In this document: piece by piece, positions 38,602 through 54,620 of the stretch
Numbering within the stretch: the first letter of the stretch is position 1
Layout of the letters: each line of letters opens with the position of its first letter
DNA from: Peromyscus leucopus
Taxonomy: Eukaryota > Chordata > Mammalia > Rodentia > Cricetidae
NCBI RefSeq assembly: GCF_004664715.2
Contig: NC_051086.1
Span: forward strand, 74,533,366-74,597,365
DNA: 64,000 nt
Reading direction: 5' to 3'
Made by a program: the position numbers and the translations under genes
The notes under the pieces: generated by a model
Told to the model about the DNA's origin: nothing
Database searches by the model: none
The model's input: the letters and a program-made list of their open reading frames with translations, nothing else

Positions 38602-38968
38602 TGCTGTGGGAGGACATTCTGTATGCTGTGAATGTAATGTTGCTCTCATTGGTTGATAGTAAAATGCTGATTTGGCCATAGCAGGCAGAGTAAGATGGGC
38701 AGGAAAGCCAAATGGAGATACAGGAAGAAGAAGGATGGAGTTGGGGAGACACCAACCAGCACCAAGCAGCAGGACACACAGAAAATGAGGTACAAGTCAT
38801 AAGCATGTGGCTAAACATAGATAGAATTATGGGTTATTTAAGTGTAAGAGTTAGTTAGTACAGCTGAGCTAAATGGCAACTTTATATAAATATAAGCTCT
38901 GTGTGATAATTTACAAAGCAACTGCTGGTATTTGGAGTTGTTGGTGGGACCAGAAACTTCCATTTACA
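38602..38968 (+). mobile_element. 3' LTR of the ERVK/mys-like provirus
   Basis: Starts TGCTGTGGGAGGACATTCTG and ends CTTCCATTTACA. It aligns with the 5' LTR but shows several deletions that shorten doubled letters (for example GCCATG to GCATG and GATAAGAAT to GATAGAAT). Confidence 0.75.
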
Positions 38969-39650
38969 TTTGTGTCTGGCTTATTTCCATTAGCACAGTA
39001 CATTCCAAATTCATCTGTGTCTTTACATATTGCAGAATGTCTCTCTTGTAAACACTATATAGTGCTAGTTGTGTGTATTTCATTTTTGATGAATATTTAA
39101 GTCATTTCCCATGTGTTACTGTGAATAATTCTGAAATGAACATTGAGTGTGTAGATATCCCTTTGATATGATTTCATTTCCTTTGGATGGATACCCAGAG
39201 GTTGCTATTGCTGAATCATAATGGTAGTTTTTTAATTTAACAATCTTTCCATTTTGTTTGGCATATGGCTACAATAATTTTATATTTCACTGATACTGTA
39301 ATAGTGTATAAGCATCTAGCAGTAGATGGTACATGAAAAGATTTTCACTTCATTTCTTTTTATCTTTTATATGTTTGTGCATGTGTGACTGCAGACATGT
39401 GCCACAGCCTATGTGTGGAGTGCTGGTCTTCTCATCTACCTTGATTAAGGCTGGTATCTCTTTTGTTCTTTTACATTGAAATTTCTGGTCAATATTTAAC
39501 TTCTTGTTCTGTTTTTTCATTACAGTTTGGTTTCAAGTCTGTCTTCTTTTACAAATTTTTGGTCACTGTTTGCAGAGTGTCCTTTTATCTTTTTACCTTC
39601 AGCTTGATTTGTGTAATTGGATTCAAATAAATCTCTTCTAGACATTGGAT
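38969..39650 (-). mobile_element. L1 3'-region fragment, antisense, right of the ERVK insertion
   Basis: TTTGTGTCTGGCTTATTTCC, GAATAATTCTGAAATGAACA and TTTGGATGGATACCCAGAGG have the order of a reverse-complemented L1 3' end. It resumes where the left fragment stops at 35623. Confidence 0.65.
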
Positions 39651-41118
39651 CATGATTTTGAATAACTCATTTGCCAGTCTTTGACTTTCAGTGGCTAAGT
39701 GTGTTGTATTACATTCATGTAATTATGATAAGGAAGCTGTTCTGTCATTTTGAAATGTGCTTTTGTAGATATACTGCTTTGTGCTTCTCTGTTACCTACT
39801 TCTTTGATTTCTTTGTAATGTACATTTTGGTTCACTCTCATTTCTTTAATTTGTGTGTGTGTGTATACACATATGTATATATAATATTTGTATATATATA
39901 TTTAAAATTATTTCTTAGTATGTAACTTGGAATTTAGTATTTTAAATATAAAAGTATTGATTTCTTAGTTGATACTATGGCTTTAATAGCTTAAAATTCT
40001 GCCACATCATGGTCATAAAATATGATTTATATGTTGCATTTACTTTGCATAGAGTTACAATAATTATGTTTGTTATTAATTTGTCTTTTAATAATGTAGG
40101 AAGGTTAAAACAGGAGTTACAAACCAATTATAGTAATATTCCCTTATAATCATCTGTGGAATACCTTTACTAGAGTTCGTTACTCTTCGTATGACTTTGA
40201 ACTATTTTTAATGTTTTTATTTCGAGCTCAAGGACTTTATTAGTATATTTATAGGGCATATAGGGTTGATTTCACTAGTAAGAAATTCTCGTGTTTGCTT
40301 ACCAAGGATGTTGAATTCCTCCTCATTCTTTGTGGATAATATTGCTGAATATATACTCTTTATTCACAGTTTTACTTCTTTGGCTACACTTCAAAAAGGC
40401 ATCCACTCTCTTCTGGCCTTATAATCTCTAGTAAAAAAAAAACCAAGAAATTTGTTTTATTATTGTTTGCTATTATTTTTATTAAGGGTCAACTCTCCTT
40501 TCTGCTGACATGGAATATCAAATATATGGTTAAATGCATATGGAACATGGAATGAATATGCATCCTTCTCAATGCTTAGTCTCATGTGGCTTCTAGAGCA
40601 TGGCCTCTGGCTTCAAGAAGAAATGACAAAGGTATATCTAGAAAGGTTGGATTCAGATGCAAAAATCACTTTTTTCTTATGTGTTGGATCCAGCCCAGGC
40701 TTATACATACTGGGCAAGTGTTTTTCTATTGAGTTTACATTCCAGTTCTAAGAACATTAAATTTGCTCCATTTCTTAGTCAGTATATTCACAGTTTAGAT
40801 GTGAGAATGTGAGAAATAATGACTATTAAGAAATTATTTATTTTATTATTTGAGGTTATATTACATCATTTCTCTTTCTTCTTCTGCATCCAAATCCTCC
40901 TATATAGCACCCTTCTCTATTTTGATTCATAAATGTGACTTCTGTCACAGTGAGGTGCTCTCCTGATTTGTTTAAGTGAAGTTGAATACTATTAATTATT
41001 TGTGGAAATTCAATTACCTGAATTATGTTAATTCCAACACTCTAAGTATAACTGGATGTGATGGTTGAACGACCTTTAGTACTTGCTTTGAAATATTTCC
41101 TTTCTGACTAGAACAGGT
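39651..41118. other. AT-rich sequence, possibly old L1
   Basis: AT-rich, with short TATA-type runs near 39865-39905. Parts (40840-40950) look like L1 3' sequence, but divergence is too high for firm boundaries. No gene is seen. Confidence 0.4.
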
Positions 41119-41637
41119 TGTGGTGGTATTGTGTTCCCAAAATATTGTACGCGCCTAATAAACTTATTGGGGTCAGAGACAGACCAGGCATAGTACAAAA
41201 GCTAGAAATGGTGGCACTCACACTTTAATCCTAGCACTCAAAGGAAGAATCCTCTGGAACTTGTGAGTTAAAGGCTACATTAGAAACGGCCAGCATGGTG
41301 ACACATGCCTTTAATCCCAGGAGTGAGCCTTTAATCCAGGGAGTGGTAGTAGAAAGCAGATAGGTATATAAGGCTTGAGGACAGGAACTAGAACATTTGG
41401 CCTGGTTAGCATTTGGCTGGTTAAGCATTTGGCTGGTTGAGCTTTCAGGCTTCTAGCAGCAGTTCAGCTGAGACCATTCTGGATGAGGACTCAGAGGTCT
41501 CCAGCTGAGGAAACAGACCAGTGAGGATCCGGCGAAGTGAGGTAGCTGTGGCTTGTTCTGGTTCTCTGATCTTCCAGTTACCCCAATACCTGGCTCAGGT
41601 TTGATTTTGTTAATAAGACTGTTAGACTCATGCTACA
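41119..41637 (+). mobile_element. Solo ERVK-type LTR
   Basis: The 519-base block starts TGTGGTGGTATTGTGTTCCC and ends AGACTCATGCTACA. Its flanks are ACAGGT (41113-41118) and ACAGGA (41638-41643), a 6-bp duplication with one mismatch. It contains a SINE-like phrase CATGCCTTTAATCCCAGGAG and a short triplication of CATTTGGCTGGTTA-type units near 41395-41445. Confidence 0.75.
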
Positions 41638-42199
41638 ACAGGAGACTTAGTCTGACCTGTAATTCATGCTTTTTTTTTTTTTTTTTAATTTTAAATGTGA
41701 CCTAGGCTAAAGCATACATAACATTTTACTGTCTGCATTGAAGTATATTAATGGTAATTACAGACATCATAGCATTTCTCATCAGAAAACTAGAGTGAGC
41801 TGAAATGTGCAGAATCAGAAATAAAACTGAGCCATTGACAGATGCAGAGAACACTTTAAGTGAGGAAGAGAGAGAGCATTCTTTTGAACACTATGCAAAT
41901 AATTGGAAAGATACATTATTTTAAAAGAATACATAAATAGTCAAAACTGACTTTAAAACAGTAAAACAATTTAGAACAATAACCTTGGAAATTACTGAAA
42001 ATTACTGAAGCATATCTAAATTTAAAAGAAGAAATAACAACAGAAAATGTAGCTTTTTCTTCACTTGTTAATTCTCTCATAGCTTCATGGAATTTATTAT
42101 TCTGATGTGATTTGTAACCAAGAGCATGAAGATGATTTAGAGCTAGAAGCACAGATGAGAGAGAATGTGGTTTTTGTCTGTCTGAGTATGAAACGTTCT
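41638..42199. other. No recognisable feature
   Basis: Contains a T-run near 41671-41686 and A-rich unassigned sequence. Confidence 0.4.
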
Positions 42200-43205
42200 T
42201 TTTAAAATTTCATTTTAGGTTTTTTAATATTACATTATGTCTGCCTTTCCTTCTTCCTTCAATGCTCTCATATCCTCCTCCTTGCTTTCTTTCAAGCTCA
42301 TGGCCTCGTTTTTCATTAACAGTTGTTACATACATATATACATGTGCATATGTATACACATTCTTAAGCATACAAGTACAACTTTCTCAGTCATGTATAA
42401 TGTTACTTGTATGTGTGTTTCAGGATTAACAGTTTGTTATTGGATAACCGATGGGTGTGCATTTCCCTAGGGAATACTGTTTTCTCCCACTCTTCTCACG
42501 GTTGCTTCTTACCTGTAGTTCTTGTCTAGGATTGAGCCTTTAGGCTTTCTCATGTTCACATTAGCCTGTCTGTTGTTGTCTTTATTCAGCTCATGTTTAG
42601 ACAGTCATGTTGGTGAGACTTTAGGGGTGTAGCTTCTGACATCAATAGGAGACACAATCTCCCAGCAACCTCCTGATCTCTGGCTTATACAATCTTTCTG
42701 TCCTTCTTCTCCAATGTTCCTTGAGCTTATGTGTGGTAGTTCTTTTGTAGTTGTATCAGTTGGGACTGGGCTTCACAACTCTGTATTTGATTGGTTGTAG
42801 TTTTCTGTAGAGGTCTTTGTCTGTCACAAAGAGAAGTTTCCTTGAAGAAAGGTGAGGACTATACTTATCTGTGGGTATAGGACAATATTTAAAATATCTT
42901 TAGGGATCACACTGGTTTAGTCAAGTGGTAGCTGTAGGTTTCTCTCAAAGATCCATGACTTTTTAGCTTGGGTAATTGGCTAGATTTCCACTATCAGGCA
43001 TGGTTTCTCTTTTGTTGATCAAGTCTTAAGTCAAATTAGAAAGCTATTTGTTGACCACCAAGTCATGCATGCCACACACACCCTTAAGCGTTTCTGTGAC
43101 ATGTGGTTGTTGTTGTGGCTCACAGGCAGTCCTAGCTGTGTAGGAGACTGTTGGTTTCTCCTTTCTTTGGAAGCTGCATTATCAGGCTGTATTTTGTGGT
43201 GGTGT
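42200..43205 (-). mobile_element. Rodent L1 3' UTR, antisense, second copy
   Basis: Resembles 6020-7110 in order, for example TTGGTGAGACTTTAGGGGTG, GACACAATCTCCCAGCAACC and AGAGAAGTTTCCTTGAAGAA. No ORF2 coding sequence is attached. Confidence 0.6.
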
Positions 43206-44214
43206 TAAAAAGTTGGCAGTCAACAGCTTGCAAATGAGACACAGAGACACTGAAAGACTCACTTACTGTTAGAAGGCCACAAGCTGTGAAGAACATTTTA
43301 GAGGTTGTAAACCCGGCAGATCTAGGCAGAAGACCAATTTAGTTAAGCTTACAGTGTCAATTCATTTGTTTTACCAATAAATATTAAGAAATGATGATTT
43401 TGTATAAAACTCAGATTTCTTGTTATTTATTTATTTTTTTCTCAATTTAATGTAACAAGCTGGTCCTGATTTTCAACATGGTCATGGCTTTCAGGTGCTG
43501 CAATAGTGATAGAATAACAATGTGACGACATGCCCTACACTCTCTATTGTACACATCCTCCCTGCTGCAAAGTACTTTTGGCTCTTAATATACTCAAACC
43601 TCAGCTTCTTGTCGCTACTATTGGAGCAAGAACAGTGAGAGACCGGTATGATGGAATAGGTGCGACTGTGTTCTGATAAAACTTTTAAAAGAATGTTTAT
43701 ATAAGTACTGGACTGCCGGTTATCATCTGCAGAGTTAATTAGAAATGCTCTTATTGTCCACAGTTGGCATTGGACTTTGCCACATTCTATGAGCGAACCT
43801 GTCCTGTGTTGGCTCCATGGAGGTACTGACGGATTCTGAGGGTCTATGACACAAAATAAACAGAACAGTAGCAGGAAGATTTAACCCTAGTTTGCTATGG
43901 TATTTGGGCTCCCCTAAAAACAAGGAAATGAAAGCTGTTCTCTCTAATATCTTGAGAGGAGGGACAGAAGAAATCAAAATGGATCAGTTTGAAGTTTGCA
44001 TAAATAGATCAGTTTGCATAATGGCTGAAATAGCAAATCAGATGTTTTAGGAATAGTCCACTTGCTTGTGTACATTTTACATGTGTATATAACAATATTT
44101 TAATATATACCATTAGCAGCTGGTACCTTCTAAATGTGCATGAGAAAATAGAGATTTGTTTCAAGCCAGTATTAAAGCCTGATGTGGCTAGAAATAGAGT
44201 TGCTTTAAAGCCTT
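43206..44214. other. No recognisable feature
   Basis: Unassigned sequence of about 1 kb between an L1 3' end and a SINE. Confidence 0.45.
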
Positions 44215-44396
44215 ATTTTGATTTATGTGAGTCAGTGTGAGTTTATGCTCTATACATATGAGGAGGCCAGATGGTGTGAGATATCTGGAAGATACAGTTA
44301 TAGGCAGTTGTAAGCAAGTAGCCTGGAGGCTGGGAACTGAATCTGGGTCACTGAAAGAGTAGCAAGCACTCCTACTGCTAGCCATCTCTCCAGCCT
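44215..44396 (-). mobile_element. B2/B3 SINE, antisense
   Basis: GAGGCTGGGAACTGAATCTG, AGCAAGCACTCCTACTGCTA and the end GCCATCTCTCCAGCCTC are B2-family words on the complementary strand. Confidence 0.8.
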
Positions 44397-44826
44397 CAAA
44401 TCACTTAAAAGAAATAGCCAACATTTTTACCAGACATAAAAAGAATGATTAAATTGGAGAAATTTAACTTTGTAACAGTTTTCCTAGCAATAGGTTTAGG
44501 ATTCAGGGCAATGCTAAACATCTGTTTTCAAATTGAAAGTTTAAAAGGAATCACACATCCTAATCATCATCTTCATCATCATCATGATTGATTCATTAGA
44601 CTTTGACATTGTGAGATTCTTTGAAATTTTCCTAAAATAAGTGAGAAATTTGAATTATTGTAGAAGTCCAAATGTGAACTTGGAAAGGCTTGTTGCTCAC
44701 ACTGTGTGGATTAGCCTTCTGAAGATTCTGAGAACAGCTGGTGTGATGTTAGTGCTTGCTATGACTGAGAATAAATGACTGTGTATTTACAAGCCTAGAT
44801 ATATTTCTTTTGAATTGTATTGGCAA

Positions 44827-44869
<43 letters not shown>

Positions 44870-46566
44870 TATTTCCTGGTTTGCATGACCAGGCTTCTTG
44901 AATGAGATGCACATTTTTGTTGCTTTATTTCTTCTCCAGCATTGTCTTACCATTCTAATCATATACATAGTCTTTCTTACATAGACACCTATGAACCTTA
45001 ACCATTTATCAGTTCTGTTTTCCCTGGGTCTTCCTGTTGGGTAGTTGAGGATTTTGCTGGTTTAATCCTTTACAACAACAGGTTGCCAGCAACTGTTTGC
45101 TGACCAGCCAAACCCTGTGCAGCTTTGTCTGATGGACCTCATTCTTTCTCACTCTTGTTCTTGAAAGTCTCAAAGGCTTCAAAACCTCTGTATTAACTCA
45201 GAGCGCTAGCTATCTTCTCACATAGAGTATACTTCTTTATTTCTGATTTCTACAAGTCTCTTATGAGCTTATTTAGAGATCCCACTGTTTTACATATTAG
45301 TGGATCTCATGAAATCAGCTTTATCCTCAGGTGATTTGTTTTCTCCCTGGAAAGATTATGAAAAGGATTGTGGTGTCTGTTGGAGATTGCTTGTAAATTC
45401 CTTGGGTATTAGATACTGGCTGCAAGGATGGATGTTCCTCAGTTAATCTTCCTGTTTAGGCCACAAGTGTCTAGGTTGTAGATGGTTACAGCTTTAGCCA
45501 ACATGTCACAACAATGTAAACTACAGATTTATTTATTGGTATGATATAAAAGAATATAATCATGAAGTCACTTGTGAAGTTTAAAATATTGAGTTTTTTC
45601 AGTTCGACTAAACACAAATTTTGTCTAACATACCAAAGAGAATAGTCTATCATATTAGATCACCTTTGAGCTTGTCTCGAACCCCTGCACTGCTTGGATC
45701 ACATTCTTACACCTCAAAGTACAAACCTTTATTTTATATTCAAAATCATATTTCTGCCTCACTTCCTCCTGGCTACAAAGCCACCATTCTTCCCCCTCCC
45801 CCATGCATTGTTCTCACCATCATCCTTTGTGTGACACAGAGATTGTTATTAGTTACAATTCCCATAAGCCATTTAGGGTGAGATGAGAAGCCCAAGATAG
45901 GTGAATATTAAATTATGTAGTTGAAATATGAACTTGACCAGTCTTACTGCACACATCTTCTCTGTAATTAATACATATGGAGTCTCAGAACTTCAAATGA
46001 CCCTTGAAAGAGCATTTACAGGAAAGACCACATGGGCTCTCTAGGCCAACTTCAGGTAAATTAGAAATAACTTCCTGCTTTATGGCTATCCTTAAAAGTT
46101 GAGTTGAATCATCACTCAATTTTAGCATATAGCAGAATACCACATTGTACTCCAGAAGTATATGATTAATTTGATTATTATTTGTGAATTCCAAGTTTTT
46201 AGAAACAGAATTAAGTGAGGTAATAATTTTAAAGTATTGCAGGAGGTGAGGATTGAGAAGATTTCAGGAGATAAAGAGACTTCTATTCAGTGTTTCTTGG
46301 ATTTTGTCATGGTCAGAGAAAAATCAGAAAAGAAAGGAAATAAGTAGGAGAGAGTTTTGCTACAAATTACAAGTGCACATTCGTGATAAGTGAGAACTTC
46401 CTCACTTTGAATCATGTAGGCTGAGGTTTGAACACTTTGTCTTATGGGGAAGTGTTACCTGGGGAAGGACTGTTCACAAACTAAGGAATAGGAGTAGTGA
46501 CAGTACATGTAAAATTTCTGGAACAAAGCTTATGTTCCTTTTCTGTTTTAATATTGGTTTGGGGGA
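44397..46566. other. Unassigned sequence with (GT)n
   Basis: A perfect (GT)n lies at about 44829-44869 and a CATCATCT-rich stretch near 44560-44585. No gene or transposon recognised. Confidence 0.45.
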
Positions 46567-46935
46567 TGGGTATTGGGATAATCTTTTTGTATACTGTGTG
46601 AAGACATGTCTCTGTTTAACCTCATCTGCCTGAGGCACCCTCTGATTGGTTTAATAAAGAGCTGACTGGCAGGAGAGGACAGGCAGGACTTCCAGGCAGA
46701 CAGGGACTCTGGGAAAGAATCTGTGGTAGGAGATTCACCAACCAGATGCAGAGGAAGCTGGCCATATGGTACTCAGAAGAGAACGTGCAAAATATAGATT
46801 CATTAAAAAAAAAAAGGTTAATTTAAGTTTTAAGAGCTAGTTGGGGACAAGCCTAAGCTAAGGCCAAGGTTTCATAATTAATAAAAAGTCTCTGTGTCCT
46901 TATTTGGGAGCTGGCAGTCCAATGAAAGTTAGGTT
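46567..46935 (+). mobile_element. Solo LTR, mys/RMER-like
   Basis: TTGTATACTGTGTGAAGAC, CTGATTGGTTTAATAAAGAG (CCAAT-box complement next to AATAAA), CAGGCAGGACTTCCAGGCAG and GTTAATTTAAGTTTTAAGAG are in the order of abundant rodent ERVK-type LTRs. I could not find a convincing target duplication, so the ends are approximate. Confidence 0.6.
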
Positions 46936-47544
46936 ATAGATGGGTTGTGATGTCAGTTACAGGATGGACACAGCCAGTTCTGAAAGTCTAGTTCCTTAGG
47001 ATAGCAAATAAGACAAAATGCACTGAGTGTTTGTTTCTATAATAGGGTGTGTTGGCCCCACCTGGTTCTGATCAGCCTTGCTTTTCAATGAATAGTCCGA
47101 AGATGTCCTATTCTGAGACTATTTTTGTACCAACTCTTATCTGTCACACAGCTGCTTCCTTCCTTGGGCTAGCTAGCCTTTCTGCTTAGAAAGGTATTTG
47201 AACTATTGTTATTTAATAAATTAGTCCCTTTCATTTGAGGCATCCAACTAATTTGAACTTCTGTTGAATATATACATCTTTTAAATACCTTTATGTTAAT
47301 TTCTTTTTCTCAGTTATTTTATCACAAATAAAATAAAAGCTATATTTAATACGTTTTCATTCTAGATGGTGTAAATCCCCTATTTCTGTTACTTAGTTTT
47401 CTGCATTGTCTGTCCTCAGTTCCTTTATCAACTTTACCTTCCGTCACTCTCGCAGAGAACCCTCTGCTCTACTAGAGTTGGAACATTCCTTTGTCATTCA
47501 GCTTGTTGAAGCTGTTTTGTTATTATTTAACTTGTAAAGATTTA
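46936..47544. other. No recognisable feature
   Basis: About 600 bases of unassigned sequence. Confidence 0.4.
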
Positions 47545-47757
47545 TTTTGTAACTCTGTGTATATGTGTGTATCTTTGTGCAGATTTGTGTATGTGTGTAA
47601 GTGCTGAAGATACCCAGAAGACCGTATCTGACCTCCTGGAGCTGGGGTTACAGGTGGTTGTGAGCCACATGGGGTGGGTGCTGGGAACTGAACTTGGCTC
47701 CTCAGGAAGAGTAGCAGATGTTCTTGACCACAGTGTCACCTCCCCAGCCCTACTTAT
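47545..47757 (-). mobile_element. B3/B2 SINE, antisense
   Basis: GTATATGTGTGTATCTTTGT leads into GAGCTGGGGTTACAGGTGGT, GGTGCTGGGAACTGAACTTG and CACCTCCCCAGCCC. Confidence 0.8.
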
Positions 47758-48154
47758 GCCATGTACATCCCTGTCTTTTATTTACCACGCAGCTTCTGGC
47801 TTATGTACCCTTGCAGTAGGACTGTGCCTATAGCAAGTGAGCGAAAAGAAGACTGACATCTGTCTCCTGGATGGGAAAAGTTGGAAGTTGTCACCATTGA
47901 CTCAGATTTGGGAAGAAAAGCCAGGAGAAAGCCAAGGCAACGAGGTGTTAATTGGTTTTTTAATGATCGATTCAACACATTCATTCTGTTTTTCACATCA
48001 GAACCTACAGAACTTACAGATCCTTTTCCCTGTAAAGTCATTTACGAAAAGCAGGGAAATGGGGGCGGGGGGCTTGCAAGGTAGAATTCAAAGTGTATTC
48101 TTGTCCTAACCTAGTCTTTAATGTTGTGATAAACAGAGAAAACCAAAGAAGAAT
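47758..48154. other. No recognisable feature
   Basis: Short unassigned gap; both 90- and 67-codon frames here are chance overlaps. Confidence 0.4.
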
Positions 48155-48375
48155 AGATGGAGAGATGGCTCAATGTTTAAGAGCACAGACTTGCTCTTGT
48201 AGAGGGCCTGAGTTCGGTTCCTAGCACCCATATCAGGCGGCTCACAACTGCCTGTAACTCTAGTTCCAGAGGATTTGACAAACCCTTCTGGTTATTTGGG
48301 TGCCTGTACTCATGAGCATATACTCCCAGCCCTCATGCAAATACACAATTTAAAAAAATAAAAAATATAAAAGGA
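48155..48375 (+). mobile_element. B2 SINE
   Basis: ATGGAGAGATGGCTCAATGT, GGTTCCTAGCACCCATATCA, CTGTAACTCTAGTTCCAGAG and an A-rich AAAAATAAAAAATATAAAA tail. Confidence 0.85.
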
Positions 48376-50749
48376 AGAAGATTGTATGCATATCTCATAA
48401 GTCAACTCTCCTACAAATTGACATTTGTCTTTCTTCCTCAAATATTATGAGCATTGCTTATGATTTGAGTAGTGTGGGCATGGGGAATCCACAAACATTC
48501 AGGGGCATAAAACACTGTTTCTACAAATGTTAGATTTGTGGAAACACAATGGAAAATATGGATATTGAGAAAGCTGGATTTTACACAGATATGGAGTGAT
48601 GATTTTTTTTAGAAGTATTTATATGTTATTGAGCATTGAGAATAAATTAAACTTGGTCAATATAATTGCATTTTTAATTTCCTGGCAAAGTTTGAGCATC
48701 AATGGATTCTAGGGCAACCCTTTCTAAAGAGTAATCTTGTTATTAACAAAAATTTACAGAATTTTTCATCACAAATATAGGTTTCAATTTATGGACTCTG
48801 CTCTAAGAAAATGGTTAGTTTTGTAATCTGTTTATTTTCTCAGTGTGATATCAAATTTGGAAGGTAAAATTACACTCTCTCCTATTTGAGCCTCAATGGC
48901 TTTATCCCCATAAATAAAGAAGGTATAAAGAATATATCCATGGTAAAGAAATATCACCTTTTAGTGACCCAGGGTGATGCAAACATTACCTGTTGTTTGT
49001 TGTTGTTGTTTGCTTGTTTGTTTTTTCAAAGTTTCCTCCTTCTGAGCTTTTTCTTTGCTGTGTTTTGAGCCAGAGTCATATTACCTATAACCTCTGATTT
49101 CTGGGACCAGTAAAATGTATCAAAAGATGAACAGAATATTTGGTAATTATGTCAACTTCAAAGTAAGAGACTTCTAGTAAATGAGTATGAAATGAAGGTT
49201 CCTTGCCGGGACCACTTTAAAGCCAGAATTAATATTGATGTTTTTGGATGCAAAAGTACTGGGGATATGGATTGCAGAAAATGATGTCTAAGATGAAGGT
49301 TTTATGTTTGAAGAATATGACTGCTACTAAGGAACATGTGAATACATTTTTAAAGTCAGCCAATTTAATGTAGATGTGGTGGCTCTGAGGCTTTTGAACT
49401 GTTCATGTTTGAGAGAAAAGGAGAGAATCACTTCAAGGTACCTGAATCTATCTGACTGAGTTTTAATCCTAGCATGCTTCAAGCTATTGGGATTCTTTAA
49501 GCTTTGAGACACTTAAGGATGCAACAGGGGTAACAATAGTTAGTGCCTCCTTTATGGGGTTTAGGGAAACAATTTGAATATACATATATATATATATATA
49601 TCATATATCAAATATATATCATATATATTTATACACAGTTATATATAATAATATAAAGTATAATAATATATCTCAAAAATATTTCTTAAACTCTAAGGAG
49701 AACTATTTAGGGTGTGCATTGGTAAAATGGTTTGAGGGTCATTGTGGGTACATCATTACAAAATATTCGATGTCTTAGCCGATAAGGACAATGATGTAAT
49801 GGGCACCTGTGTTTCTCAACTTAGTTTTCATCAAGCCTACTTATCTTACTGTATTTTTCCCAGAATTTTCATCTGAAAATATCTCAGTTGAAGCCTATTT
49901 TATGCTGTCTCTGTGTCCCATTCTTTTGTCCCACCCAAGATCATTCTACCCTGACTTGATTTATCTAATGAAGGATTTGAGAGTTCATGACTATCTTTAA
50001 CTAGATGAAGGACATACCACCACCACCACGAAGTCAAATGAAAACAAAAAAATAAACAAAAAAACAAGGGCCATAAACAGGCCCAAGGCTTCAGGAAATC
50101 TGTCACCCACAGAATTCCCCCTGAGTGTGGCTGACCCCATAATGTACCCTGGAGCCTGGAGTGTAAAAAACAGACAATGGGATTCATCTTCTGCCTGCAC
50201 TTTCAAAAACCAGTTTACCCTGACACTTTCCTGTTCTTACGACAAAGGCTGGTTCTCAGATCCTGCATAGTGCATATTCCTGTACCTCAATACTGAGCCA
50301 CATTGTTTGGGACGTCAACCTCTCAGACCAATAAAGATTTGCTTTCACTGTTTTAAGGTTGAATTAAGTCTACCCTTTATTTTCCTATGCTGGCTTATTT
50401 CCTGTACTAGGTCTGTAATACAAACAGATTCCTAATCTTCCTGTGACTCAGTTTTGTTTTCTGTGACCATGGGTAGTAATAATTTCATGTATGTTATATT
50501 TTTGCCTTGAGAACTAAGCAGGAAGATTAAACATCTTTAAATTGGTTGCAGCAGTGAATGACAGTTTCTAGACTCTCCAAAATGTTCTAATTGCTGGTAG
50601 ATGATGTAGTACAAATAGGTAGACATTTATCACATGTATATTTTTATAAATTGTTACTTATTTGTCTTTCCTTCATAATGATGACGTGCGTGTTTTAAGA
50701 TGTCTGGGAAATGATACCACACACACTCATCACTTTGAAATATACTTAT
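48376..50749. other. Unassigned sequence with AT-rich microsatellite
   Basis: Carries an imperfect (TA)n tract at about 49578-49665. A stretch at 50170-50360 with ACCAATAAAGATTTGCTTTC may be an old LTR but is too diverged to call. Confidence 0.4.
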
Positions 50750-51370
50750 TTGAGTCAACATTAGTGCTTTGAGACTTATTCATGCTATTAAGTATAAGCA
50801 TTTCATTTAATTGCTTTATAAACTGCTCAAGACATTAAGCAAATTACCACAATTTATATATGCATTGTGCTATAAATAGATATTTGGGTTGTTTTCAGCT
50901 TGGATTTTTTTTTATGTAAGTAGGTTTACAATGAACAGCATTGGGTGTGGAACCATTATTACACATATTGAAGTTTTCCTGGGTGTTGTGTTCATACATG
51001 GAACTTCAGGATAAGAGGACACACACCTGCAGCTTCAGAAGACAGCAAATTGTCCTCTGTAGGGCCTATACTATCCAGTAACATGTGAGGATTCCTGTCT
51101 CGCTGCAATCCAGAGGAACTGTTGGACATTTAAAATAATATTCATTAGAATGGTCATGACATGCATTCCATGGTCATTATAGCTTGCATTTGCCAGATTG
51201 CTAATGAAGCAGAGAGTCTTCTTAATTGGTTATTGGCTATTTCATATTCCTTCTTTGTGAATGACTCATCAGTCTCTGTCCACTTCACCCTTGGGTTGTC
51301 TATTGGTTTATGGTTCTTTATGGTTTTGAATCCTGGTCCTTCTTCATTTATATGTTTTTAAAATACCCTT
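50750..51370 (-). mobile_element. Possible old L1 fragment, antisense
   Basis: AT-rich sequence with L1-like antisense phrases near 50920-50960 (GGTTTACAATGAACAGCATT) and 51160-51350 (GGTTGTCTATTGGTTTATGG). Divergence is high. Confidence 0.4.
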
Positions 51371-51499
51371 CACACACTTTGCCCAGTAACATTTTTTACA
51401 GGGTTTTCATTTGAATAGATGTTTGATGTTTTAATGTAGTCAAATATATCATGTTTTACATAAAATATTATATCCTTCCTACAAAAGTCTTATGCTCAA

Positions 51500-51690
51500 G
51501 ACCATCTGTCTAGGGGTGGTACTGCCCACAGTAGGCTGGGCCCTCCCACACCGGTCACTAATCCAGAAAATGCCTCATAGACTTGCCTGCAGACCAATCT
51601 GATAGAGGCGCTTTCTCAGTTGAAATTCCCTCTTCTCAGATGACCCTACTTGTGTCAAGTTGACAAAAATGCTAATCAGGGCAACATCTC
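51500..51690 (-). repeat. Dispersed rodent repeat, URR1-like, inverted
   Basis: Complement of the family seen at 11171: GCTGGGCCCTCCCACACCGG, CAATCTGATAGAGGCGCTTT, GAAATTCCCTCTTCTCAGAT and TTGTGTCAAGTTGACAAAAA. Confidence 0.65.

Positions 51691-54620
<2,930 letters not shown>

Larger units (their letters stand above)
35624..38968 (+). mobile_element. Degenerate ERVK/mys-like provirus with 6-bp TSD
   Basis: Two related LTRs (35624 to about 36003, and 38602-38968) stand in direct orientation. TTTGTG is duplicated outside them (35618-35623 and 38969-38974). Next to the 5' LTR is a decayed lysine-tRNA-type primer site, and next to the 3' LTR a purine tract. The 2.6 kb interior has no recognisable gag, pro, pol or env and is interrupted by an unrelated solo LTR at 36450-36895. 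The size and lack of coding sequence suggest a non-autonomous or deleted element of the MYSERV/RMER group; the family name is from memory. It sits inside an older L1 fragment. Confidence 0.75.
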
